From positions 1 through 11,940 of the forward strand of contig JAEZBF010000008.1 in the NCBI GenBank assembly GCA_023427545.1: DNA of 11,940 nucleotides, given 5' to 3'. This DNA comes from Pseudomonadota bacterium. Lineage in GTDB: Bacteria; Pseudomonadota; Alphaproteobacteria; Rhizobiales; Devosiaceae. Positions 6,437 through 11,940 of this stretch are shown here, one piece after another. The position numbers and the translations under genes are program-made. The first letter of the stretch is position 1, and each line of letters begins with the position of its first letter. The notes under the pieces were generated by a model. The model was not told the DNA's origin, ran no database searches, and saw only the letters and a list, made by a program, of their open reading frames with translations.

Positions 6437-7459
6437 TTGAGCGAAGCCGCCTCACGCCCGACCGCGTCTCAGCCGCCCGACTATGCACGCAACGCCGTCA
6501 ATCTCGCCTCTGCCGGGTTGGGCGCGGTGGCCCTCAGCGTTTCGGATGACTTCTTTGCGGAAGTCGGACGCATGCTGGCCGACCGGCCGGCGGTCTTCAT
6601 CCCCGACAAGTACGACGACCATGGCAAGTGGATGGATGGCTGGGAGAGCCGGAGAAAGCGCGGCCCCGGGCACGACCACGCCGTCGTCAAGCTGGCGGTC
6701 CCGGGGATCGTGCGCGGATTCGACATCGACACCAGCCACTTCACCGGCAACTACCCGCCCGCCTGCTCCATCGAAGGCGCCAACGTGCAAGGTGAGCCCG
6801 GCCCCGGCACCGCCTGGACGCAGATCCTGCCGCTGAGCAAACTGGGGCCGAGCGACCACCACTACTTCCGCGCCCAGTCAGAGAGCACCTGGACCCATGT
6901 CCGGCTCAACATCTACCCCGATGGCGGCGTCGCCCGCCTGCGCGTCTATGGCGAGCCGTGGCTCGACCACGCCGCACTCGCAGGCAAGACGATCGACCTC
7001 GCCTCGGCCCTGAATGGCGCACGCGTCATTGCGTACTCGGATGCGCATTACGGCGCATTCCAGCGGATACTGGCGCCGGGTCGAGGGATCGACATGGGCG
7101 ACGGCTGGGAGACCCGCCGCCGCCGCACGCCGGGCAACGACTGGATCATCGTCGCGCTCGGCGCCCGGGGCATCATCGAGACCGCCGAGATCGATACCGC
7201 CCATTACAAGGGCAACTATCCCAACAGCACCTCGATCCAGGCGGCCGATCTCGGCCCGGCGTTCGACACGCTGGACGAAGCGGTGATCGCCTCCTCGATG
7301 TTCTGGGAAGAACTGCTGCCGCAAAAGAAGCTGAGTGCCGATGCCATACACACCTTCGACGAGGTGGTTCCACGCGGCCCGGTGACCCATGTGCGGATCA
7401 ACATCTACCCCGATGGTGGGATTTCGCGGCTTCGTCTCTTTGGGAAACTGGCTGGGTAG
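6437..7459 (+). CDS. alc: Allantoicase
   Basis: Hydrolyses allantoate to ureidoglycolate and urea. The 340-aa protein consists of two homologous allantoicase domains in tandem, about 20-172 and 190-337. Each carries the same motif series: WESRRKR and WETRRRR (69-75 and 224-230), IDTSHFTGNYP and IDTAHYKGNYP (97-107 and 252-262), and THVRLNIYPDGG and THVRINIYPDGG (153-164 and 317-328). Length and content are complete. I chose the TTG at 6437 as start because AAGAG lies six bases upstream, and the first in-frame ATG (residue 46) would remove the conserved N-terminal part beginning PDYARNAVNLAS. It is the first gene of the alc-allA-deaminase unit; allA starts two bases after its stop. Confidence 0.95.
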   Translation: MSEAASRPTASQPPDYARNAVNLASAGLGAVALSVSDDFFAEVGRMLADRPAVFIPDKYDDHGKWMDGWESRRKRGPGHDHAVVKLAVPGIVRGFDIDTSHFTGNYPPACSIEGANVQGEPGPGTAWTQILPLSKLGPSDHHYFRAQSESTWTHVRLNIYPDGGVARLRVYGEPWLDHAALAGKTIDLASALNGARVIAYSDAHYGAFQRILAPGRGIDMGDGWETRRRRTPGNDWIIVALGARGIIETAEIDTAHYKGNYPNSTSIQAADLGPAFDTLDEAVIASSMFWEELLPQKKLSADAIHTFDEVVPRGPVTHVRINIYPDGGISRLRLFGKLAG

Positions 7460-7461
7460 GC

Positions 7462-7950
7462 ATGACAACGATCATCGCAAAGCCGCTGACGCAGGAGGCC
7501 TTCGCTCCGTTCGGACAGGTAGTGGACATGGCCGCCGTCGCGGGCGTGTCGATGAACGATGGTCGCGCCGAGCGCTTTTTCGACGTGGCGAAGATCCAGC
7601 TCGATGGACCCAATCCGCGGCCGATGATCTCACTGGCGCGCAGCCAGCCGGTGACCCTGCCCTACAGCCTCACATTCGTTGAGCGGCACCCCTACGGCAG
7701 CCAGATGTTCTTCCCGCTGGGCGGACCATTTCTGGTGATCGTGGCACCGCACGAGGGCGGCCGGCCCGGCACGCCGCTGGCTTTCCTGACGGCACCCGGT
7801 CAGGGCATCAACTACGCGCTCAACACCTGGCACGGCGCGCTGACTCCGCTCGGCGAGGTGTCCGATTTCCTCATCGTCGACCGCGGCGGCGACGGCGAGA
7901 ACCTCGTCGTCCATCGCTTCGACGAGCCCTACACGGTGGTCGCCGGATGA
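7462..7950 (+). CDS. allA: Ureidoglycolate lyase
   Basis: Splits ureidoglycolate into glyoxylate and urea, the last step of the pathway in this locus. At 162 aa it has the normal AllA length. Motifs: FAPFGQVVD at 14-22, VERHPYGSQMFFPL at 73-86, GINYALNTWHGAL at 115-127 and DFLIVDR at 135-141, the cupin-like core of the family. The reading frame is open far upstream (from 6958), but that part overlaps alc in another frame and is not protein-like. The ATG at 7462, two bases after the alc stop, gives the family's expected N-terminus. The stop overlaps the next gene's start as ATGA, so the three genes are probably translationally coupled. Confidence 0.95.
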   Translation: MTTIIAKPLTQEAFAPFGQVVDMAAVAGVSMNDGRAERFFDVAKIQLDGPNPRPMISLARSQPVTLPYSLTFVERHPYGSQMFFPLGGPFLVIVAPHEGGRPGTPLAFLTAPGQGINYALNTWHGALTPLGEVSDFLIVDRGGDGENLVVHRFDEPYTVVAG

Positions 7951-8573
7951 CGGATGCGGTGGCGCTGGTCAACCGGCTGCTGGATGTGATCGAGCACGAC
8001 ATTGCGCCGCGTACGCGCGCCGGCGTTGCGGCGGGCAACAAGATCTTCGGCGCGGCGATCCTTCGGAAGGCCGACCTGAGCCTCGTCGTCGCCGAGACCA
8101 ACAACGAGACGGAGAACCCGCTCTGGCACGGCGAGATGCATGCCATTCGCCGCTTCTACGAAATCCCGCCTGAGCAGCGGCCCGCGCCAGCCGACTGCCT
8201 GTTCCTTGCGACCCACGAGCCCTGCTCGCTCTGCCTCTCGGGCATTACCTGGGCCGGGTTCGACAACTTCTACTATCTCTTCTCCTACGAGGAGACGCGC
8301 GACAGCTTTGGCATCCCTTACGACATCCGCATCCTGCGCGAGGTCTATGCCGTGCCGGATCCGGATCGCACGTCCGTGCCGGCGGAACGGCCGCTCTACA
8401 ACCGCAGGAATGCGTTCTGGGCGGCGCATGGGATCGAGCAGCTGATCGCGAGCCTCGATCGGGGCAATCGCGAGGAGCTGCAGGGACGCATCGACGAGAT
8501 CACTGCGCTCTATGGGGAGCTGTCGGCTGCGTATCAGGCGCAGAAGGGCGCAAAGGGTATTCCGCTGGCCTAG
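7947..8573 (+). CDS. Zinc-dependent deaminase of the cytidine/guanine deaminase superfamily
   Basis: A 208-aa protein with the zinc deaminase signature. HGE (H61, E63) stands where most family members have HAE, and EPCSLC supplies C93 and C96. H61, C93 and C96 would hold the zinc and E63 would shuttle the proton. The core spans about 5-135. After it comes a charged, helical extension of about 60 residues that makes it longer than typical guanine deaminases of this fold (about 155 aa). Coupling to allA by an ATGA overlap, and membership in a purine locus, suggest a purine base or nucleoside substrate: guanine to xanthine, or guanosine to xanthosine. The exact substrate cannot be read from the sequence. 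I give no gene symbol because the family member is not one I can name securely. Confidence 0.85.
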   Translation: MTDAVALVNRLLDVIEHDIAPRTRAGVAAGNKIFGAAILRKADLSLVVAETNNETENPLWHGEMHAIRRFYEIPPEQRPAPADCLFLATHEPCSLCLSGITWAGFDNFYYLFSYEETRDSFGIPYDIRILREVYAVPDPDRTSVPAERPLYNRRNAFWAAHGIEQLIASLDRGNREELQGRIDEITALYGELSAAYQAQKGAKGIPLA

Positions 8574-8576
8574 GGC

Positions 8577-8705
8577 TCAGCGCGCGTCCGCAACGAGGAC
8601 GACGGAGGTACCGTCGGCAACCGGCGGAACCGGAAGGCTGGAGGCGGCGAGCGCAAACGTGCTTAGCGTCGCAATGAACAGCACGATGAGAGAGAGCTTG
8701 ACCAT
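8577..8705 (-). CDS. Tiny exported peptide, 42 aa
   Basis: The ORF begins MVKLSLIVLFIATLSTFALA, a textbook Sec signal peptide: Lys at position 3, a hydrophobic core at 4-17, and an ALA-A cleavage site near residue 20. The predicted mature part is only about 22 residues and proline/valine rich, ending LVADAR. It starts three bases after the stop of the 44-aa ORF in the same direction, so the two are probably one transcript. It converges on the deaminase gene, with only three bases between the stops. I do not recognise a family. The signal peptide argues against a chance ORF, but no homology check was possible. Confidence 0.55.
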   Translation of the reverse strand: MVKLSLIVLFIATLSTFALAASSLPVPPVADGTSVVLVADAR

Positions 8706-8708
8706 GTG

Positions 8709-8843
8709 TCAGCGCAGGCCACGCTCGAGGAGAACGACGGCGGCGCGATCCGCCTGAGCGCTGTGCAGCAGCCCCAGACCGGGAGTGGGCGCAAGCATGT
8801 TCAGGAGCATCGAGAACAGTGCGGTCATCAGCAGCGGTGGCAT
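8709..8843 (-). CDS. Tiny hydrophobic peptide, 44 aa
   Basis: The ORF begins MPPLLMTALFSMLLNMLAPT. The hydrophobic stretch at 3-18 could be a membrane segment or signal sequence, although it lacks a positive N-terminus. The remainder includes HSAQADRAAVVLLERGLR. An AAGGGAGA ribosome binding site lies five bases before the ATG, the best translation signal in this stretch. It is followed three bases after its stop by the 42-aa signal-peptide ORF. Function and family are unknown. Confidence 0.5.
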   Translation of the reverse strand: MPPLLMTALFSMLLNMLAPTPGLGLLHSAQADRAAVVLLERGLR

Positions 8844-8848
8844 CGTCG

Positions 8849-8856
8849 TCTCCCTT
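8849..8856 (-). promoter_or_regulatory. Ribosome binding site of the 44-aa ORF
   Basis: On the minus strand this reads AAGGGAGA with a five-base spacer to the ATG at 8843. A TATATC hexamer lies further upstream on the same strand (about 8892-8897), but no convincing -35 element accompanies it. Confidence 0.5.
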
Positions 8857-8983
8857 GTTCGTGCGCCGTCTGGCAGTTGCGTTGTGCCGATATATGCCCA
8901 TTCGGCTTTGAACCGGCCTCGAACACGTCGTTAGGGTTACGTTCATAATTGCGGCAGCGGTCCGCAGAACCCGGGCCGGATGC

Positions 8984-9013
8984 AAAAAGGGCGGCCCGTG
9001 CGGACCGCCCCTT
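8984..9013 (-). terminator. Rho-independent terminator of rhlE
   Basis: Arms at 8989-8997 and 9002-9010 form a 9-bp GC-rich stem with one internal mismatch and a four-base loop. On the minus strand it is followed directly by TTTTT (8988-8984). It sits 24 bases past the rhlE stop and should insulate the small ORFs to the left from helicase transcription. Confidence 0.85.
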
Positions 9014-9036
9014 GGCTACTTGACGAATGCGCCCGG

Positions 9037-10482
9037 TTAGACCGCGGCGCGCTGCTCGCTGGCGCGGCGGACCTTCGCGGCGTCCTTCTGGCTCTTGTTC
9101 CAGCGCGGCTTGACTTTGCCGGCCGTGCCGCGCGGCGCGGCGGTGCCGGTCTCGCGCTCCCACCAGCCCTTGCCATCGGCCGGGGCGGTATGAGCCGGCT
9201 TGGCCTGCTGCGGCCGCGGGCCGTTGGGGCGCTGCGGCTGGGCGTTCTGGCGCGGTCCATCCTTGCGGGGCGGACGCGCCTGCGCCGGCCGGTTGCCGTT
9301 GGGATTCGCGCGCTGTGCGTTGCGGACATGGCGCGGCAGCGGCTCCGTGGCCGGCTGAACCTCGCCGGAGACCGGCAGGGTCTTGCGGATCAGCCGCTCG
9401 ACTTCCCGCAGCTTGGCGCGCTCTGCACCGTCGCACAGGGTGATCGCGATGCCGGTGGCGCCGTTGCGGCCGGTGCGGCCGATGCGGTGCACGTAGTTCT
9501 CGGCGTCATCGGGCAGGTCGAAGTTGATGACGTGCGTGATGTCGGGCACGTCGATGCCGCGCGCCGCGATGTCGGTCGCAACGAGAAGGCGGACCTGGCC
9601 CGAGGCGAAGTCCTTGAGCGCCCGCTGCCGGGCGTTCTGCGCCTTGTTGCCGTGGATCGCCGCGACCTTGTGGCCATCGAGGTCGAGGTTCTTGGCGACG
9701 CGGTCGGCACCGTGCTTGGTGCGGGCGAAGACCAGCACCTTCTTGAGCTGCTCGTCTCCAAGCAAATCGTTCAGCGTCTTCCGCTTGCCGGCGGTCGACG
9801 ACATGATGACGCTCTGGTCGATGCTCACGACGGTGGTCGCCGGCGGGGCCGCTTCGACGCGGACCGGCTCGTTGAGCAGGCCCTGGGCAAGCTTTGCGAC
9901 TTCCGGCGCCATGGTGGCCGAAAAGAGCGCCGTCTGGCGCCGCGGGCCGATCGCCTTGGCGATCTCGGTGACGGGCTTGATGAAGCCCATGTCGAGCATG
10001 CGGTCAGCCTCGTCGAGCACCAGCCAGCGCGTCTCGTTGAGACGGAGCTTGCGGTCGTTGACGAGGTCCTGCAGTCGGCCCGGGGTCGCGATGAGGATGT
10101 CGACGCCGCGGCCGAGCTTCTGGATCTGCGCATTGCGCGAGACGCCGCCGAGCACGAGCGCGGTGGTGATCCGAGTGCCGGCGGAGAAGCTCTTGATCAC
10201 TTCCTCGATCTGCACCGCGAGCTCGCGGGTCGGGGCGAGGATCAGCGCGCGGGCGGTCATGGGGTTGGCGCGGCCGGTCAGCTTGCTGATGCCATCGAGG
10301 ATGGGCAGCGAGAACGCCGCGGTCTTGCCCGAGCCGGTCTGGGCAATGCCCAGGATGTCGCGGCCGCTCAGCTGCGGCGCGATGGCCTGCGCCTGGATCG
10401 GCGTGGGGGTGGTGAAGCCAGCTTTCTCGAGCGCCGCAACGAGCGGAGCGGAAAGGCCGAGTTCAGCGAATGTATTGGTCAT
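9037..10482 (-). CDS. rhlE: DEAD-box ATP-dependent RNA helicase, RhlE type
   Basis: An ATP-dependent RNA helicase of 481 aa acting on structured RNA in the cytoplasm. All core motifs are visible: Q motif GFTTPTPIQ (22-30), motif I AQTGSGKT (47-54), Ia PTRELA (84-89), Ib TPGR (133-136), II DEAD (157-160), III SAT (188-190), V ATDIAARGID (302-311) and VI HRIGRTGR (332-339). The phenylalanine of the Q-motif region and the sequence MGFIKPVTEI after DEAD resemble RhlE more than DeaD, DbpA or SrmB. Residues from about 383 to the end are a basic low-complexity tail rich in Arg, Pro, Gln and Asn, a common RNA-binding extension. The start lies at the canonical family N-terminus (MTNTFAELGLS). It is a single-gene unit with its own terminator. 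Choice of RhlE over close paralogues is less certain than the family. Confidence 0.93.
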   Translation of the reverse strand: MTNTFAELGLSAPLVAALEKAGFTTPTPIQAQAIAPQLSGRDILGIAQTGSGKTAAFSLPILDGISKLTGRANPMTARALILAPTRELAVQIEEVIKSFSAGTRITTALVLGGVSRNAQIQKLGRGVDILIATPGRLQDLVNDRKLRLNETRWLVLDEADRMLDMGFIKPVTEIAKAIGPRRQTALFSATMAPEVAKLAQGLLNEPVRVEAAPPATTVVSIDQSVIMSSTAGKRKTLNDLLGDEQLKKVLVFARTKHGADRVAKNLDLDGHKVAAIHGNKAQNARQRALKDFASGQVRLLVATDIAARGIDVPDITHVINFDLPDDAENYVHRIGRTGRNGATGIAITLCDGAERAKLREVERLIRKTLPVSGEVQPATEPLPRHVRNAQRANPNGNRPAQARPPRKDGPRQNAQPQRPNGPRPQQAKPAHTAPADGKGWWERETGTAAPRGTAGKVKPRWNKSQKDAAKVRRASEQRAAV

Positions 10483-10844
10483 TGAGTTCGTTTCTGTAGT
10501 GGCGGTGCGCGAGATCCAAGCTCATGCACCAAAGCGCGCCTGGCCCATCCGGGGCGGCGCGGGTCCAAGGTATGCAACAGCGACGGGAGAGTCGCGGGTG
10601 CGGGTTCCAGCCACGGGAACTGTCCCGGGCCCACTTCGCCGCTCACCGCATTGGTCGATAAGAAGAGAAGTCCATCACCAGTTTAAGCGGCGATCCTGCA
10701 ATGGAGGATAATGGCCGCCGGTGACTAGGCGTGCATATGGGGGAGCCCCTGTCGCATTGCAAGGGAAATCGTGGAAGCGCCGTGCCGCGGAGCGAAAATC
10801 GCCGTTGCGCTTGAACAATTTGCCGCCTGCCCTGTTCTGGGGAC
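10483..10844. other. Non-coding divergent region between rhlE and the DUF72 gene
   Basis: These 362 bases hold no ORF I would call a gene. They should carry the rhlE leader and promoter (leftward) and the DUF72 promoter (rightward). Two short perfect hairpins lie close together: GCGAC-6-GTCGC at 10580-10595 and CGGGA-4-TCCCG at 10614-10627. In addition, a GTTCC/GGAAC pair spans 10604-10620. A structured 5' leader of rhlE is possible. No consensus promoter is convincing. Confidence 0.5.
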
Positions 10845-11726
10845 ATGGCTGCAGCAGCGACACTGACCATCGAAGAGCGCCGCGCCAGGCGGGCCGAGCG
10901 GCGCATCAAGCAGCGCGAGATCACCCTGCTGCGGGCCGGCAAGATGCACAAGGCGCGGCTGCTCGCCGAAGAGACGGGACTTCGTCATGAACCTTCATCG
11001 CCGCCGGCCCTCAACATCGGCTGCTCGGGTTGGTTCTACTGGCACCTCAAGGGCACGTTCTATCCCACCCAGATGCCGACCAGGGAGTGGTTCGCCCACT
11101 ATGCCGAGCACTTCAGCACGGTGGAGCTGAACGCGCCGTTCTACTCGTGGCCCACGCTGCGGGGCGTCGAGGCCTGGCGCACGCAGGCGGAGGGCCGCGA
11201 CATGATCTACACGGTCAAGGCTTCGGAGCTGATCACGCACATCCGCAAGTTCGAGGGTACGGAGACGCTGGTGCGCGACTTCGGCTACATCGCAGACCTG
11301 CTCGGCGAGCGGATGGGCTGCTTCCTGTTCCAGCTGCCGCCGAGCTACGACTATTCGCCGGAACGCTTGCGCAACATCCTCGGCCAGCTCGATCCCGCCC
11401 GACGCAACGTGGTCGAATTTCGGCACGCGAGCTGGTGGAATGACGAGGTCTACGCCGCGTTCAGGGATGCCGGTGCGATCTTCTGCTCGTGCAGCGGGCC
11501 GCGCCTGCCGGACCCGGTGGTCAGGACTGCGGACGACATCTACGTCCGCTTCCACGGCGTCGAATACTGGTACCGCCACGACTACTCGGACGAGGAGCTG
11601 AGCGATTGGGCGCGCCGTATCCGTGATGTGGACGCCAAGCGGGTGTGGATCTATTTCAACAACGATTTCAACGGCTACGCGATCAAGAACGCGACGACGC
11701 TCGCCGAAATCCTGTCAGCGATGTAG
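10845..11726 (+). CDS. DUF72 (YecE-like) family protein
   Basis: A 293-aa protein. The DUF72 TIM-barrel domain starts near residue 56 and runs to the end. Its motifs are NIGCSGW (57-63), STVELNAPFYSWP (91-103), FQLPPS (162-167), VEFRHASWW (190-198), YVRFHG (233-238) and YFNNDFNGYAIKNA (270-283). The biochemical role of this widespread family is not established to my knowledge. Residues 1-50 are an Arg/Glu-rich extension (ERRARRAERRIKQRE at 10-24) likely to form a charged helix; most members begin close to the barrel. A GGGG ahead of the ATG at 10845 supports this start; a start at M34 would still leave most of a shorter extension. It converges on the molybdoenzyme gene with five bases between the stops. 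Confidence 0.9.
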   Translation: MAAAATLTIEERRARRAERRIKQREITLLRAGKMHKARLLAEETGLRHEPSSPPALNIGCSGWFYWHLKGTFYPTQMPTREWFAHYAEHFSTVELNAPFYSWPTLRGVEAWRTQAEGRDMIYTVKASELITHIRKFEGTETLVRDFGYIADLLGERMGCFLFQLPPSYDYSPERLRNILGQLDPARRNVVEFRHASWWNDEVYAAFRDAGAIFCSCSGPRLPDPVVRTADDIYVRFHGVEYWYRHDYSDEELSDWARRIRDVDAKRVWIYFNNDFNGYAIKNATTLAEILSAM

Positions 11727-11731
11727 CCGAC

Positions 11732-11940
11732 CTAGATGCCGGCATACCATTCGTACCCCTGGTCCTCCCAGTAGCCGCCCTGCCCCCGGCCGCACCGCGC
11801 GAAAGAATCCACGAGCTCGATGGTATGGACGTACTTGCTCGATTTATAGCCGAGCTGGCGTTCAACGCGGAGCCGCAGCGGCGCGCCGTTGGAAACCGGC
11901 AGGGCCTGGTTGTTGAGCCCGTAGGCGAGGATCGTCTGCG
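11732..11940 (-). CDS. Sulfite-oxidase-fold molybdopterin oxidoreductase (C-terminal fragment, cut by the right edge)
   Basis: Only the last 68 codons are in the window. The fragment includes TILAYGLNNQALPVSNGAPL, then LRVERQLGYKSSKYVHTIEL, and ends GGYWEDQGYEWYAGI. This is the typical C-terminal end of the oxidoreductase molybdopterin-binding domain (sulfite oxidase and MsrP/YedY relatives), where the G-YWE-GYEWYAGI ending is common in stand-alone bacterial members. The molybdenum-binding cysteine lies further upstream, outside the window, so catalytic competence and subfamily cannot be judged. Confidence 0.85.
   Translation of the reverse strand, partial: QTILAYGLNNQALPVSNGAPLRLRVERQLGYKSSKYVHTIELVDSFARCGRGQGGYWEDQGYEWYAGI

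Noticed and set aside
6958..7461. Possible 168-residue N-terminal extension of AllA
   Set aside because: The frame is open but lies inside alc. Its sequence is low-complexity Arg/Gly, and the family N-terminus begins exactly at the ATG at 7462.
8980..10485. 501-codon plus-strand open frame over rhlE
   Set aside because: It mirrors the helicase codons throughout and starts inside the rhlE terminator. No domain is visible.
10811..10836. Near-match to an alphaproteobacterial EcfG stress promoter (TGAAC, 17 bases, GTT) before the DUF72 gene
   Set aside because: The first -35 base is wrong, and the predicted transcription start would fall almost on the ATG. Spacing makes it implausible.
1..11940. 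Mobile elements, CRISPR arrays, tRNA or rRNA genes, defence systems
   Set aside because: I looked for transposase motifs, direct repeats at regular spacing, tRNA-like cloverleaf ends and rRNA stretches on both strands and found none that hold up.

Overview
The window is GC-rich DNA (roughly two thirds G+C by eye) from a proteobacterium. Gene content and protein style fit an alphaproteobacterium, most likely a sphingomonad-type genome. That placement is inference from overall look, since no rRNA or phylogenetic marker is present.

Layout. Left half: a purine-degradation locus read divergently from a 146-bp control region (3484-3629). Leftward run the tightly coupled genes uraH (5-hydroxyisourate hydrolase), xdhA (xanthine dehydrogenase FeS/FAD subunit) and xdhB (molybdopterin subunit, cut by the left edge), joined by TGATG and ATGA overlaps. 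Rightward run a puuE-uraD fusion (allantoinase plus OHCU decarboxylase) and a glutathione S-transferase. After a 580-bp stretch that carries two small leftward ORFs, a second rightward unit follows: alc (allantoicase), allA (ureidoglycolate lyase) and a zinc deaminase of the cytidine/guanine deaminase family, again nearly or actually overlapping.

Together these genes cover guanine (possibly) to xanthine to urate, then 5-hydroxyisourate to OHCU to allantoin to allantoate to ureidoglycolate to glyoxylate plus urea. Only the urate-oxidising step is absent. In the divergent control region lies a 16-bp palindrome that matches the E. coli RutR operator consensus at 12 of 14 specified positions. It is the most interesting regulatory lead here.

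Right half: unrelated functions. Two tiny leftward ORFs (44 and 42 aa, signal-peptide-like) sit between the deaminase gene and a leftward RhlE-type DEAD-box RNA helicase with a clear rho-independent terminator. Then comes a 362-bp non-coding gap, a rightward DUF72/YecE-family protein with an arginine-rich N-terminal extension, and the C-terminal end of a leftward sulfite-oxidase-fold molybdopterin oxidoreductase cut by the right edge.

I see no mobile element, CRISPR array, tRNA or rRNA. The locus as a whole is a variant of known purine catabolism, not an unknown system. The novelty candidates are the control element, the fusion, the accessory deaminase and GST, and the four small ORFs.
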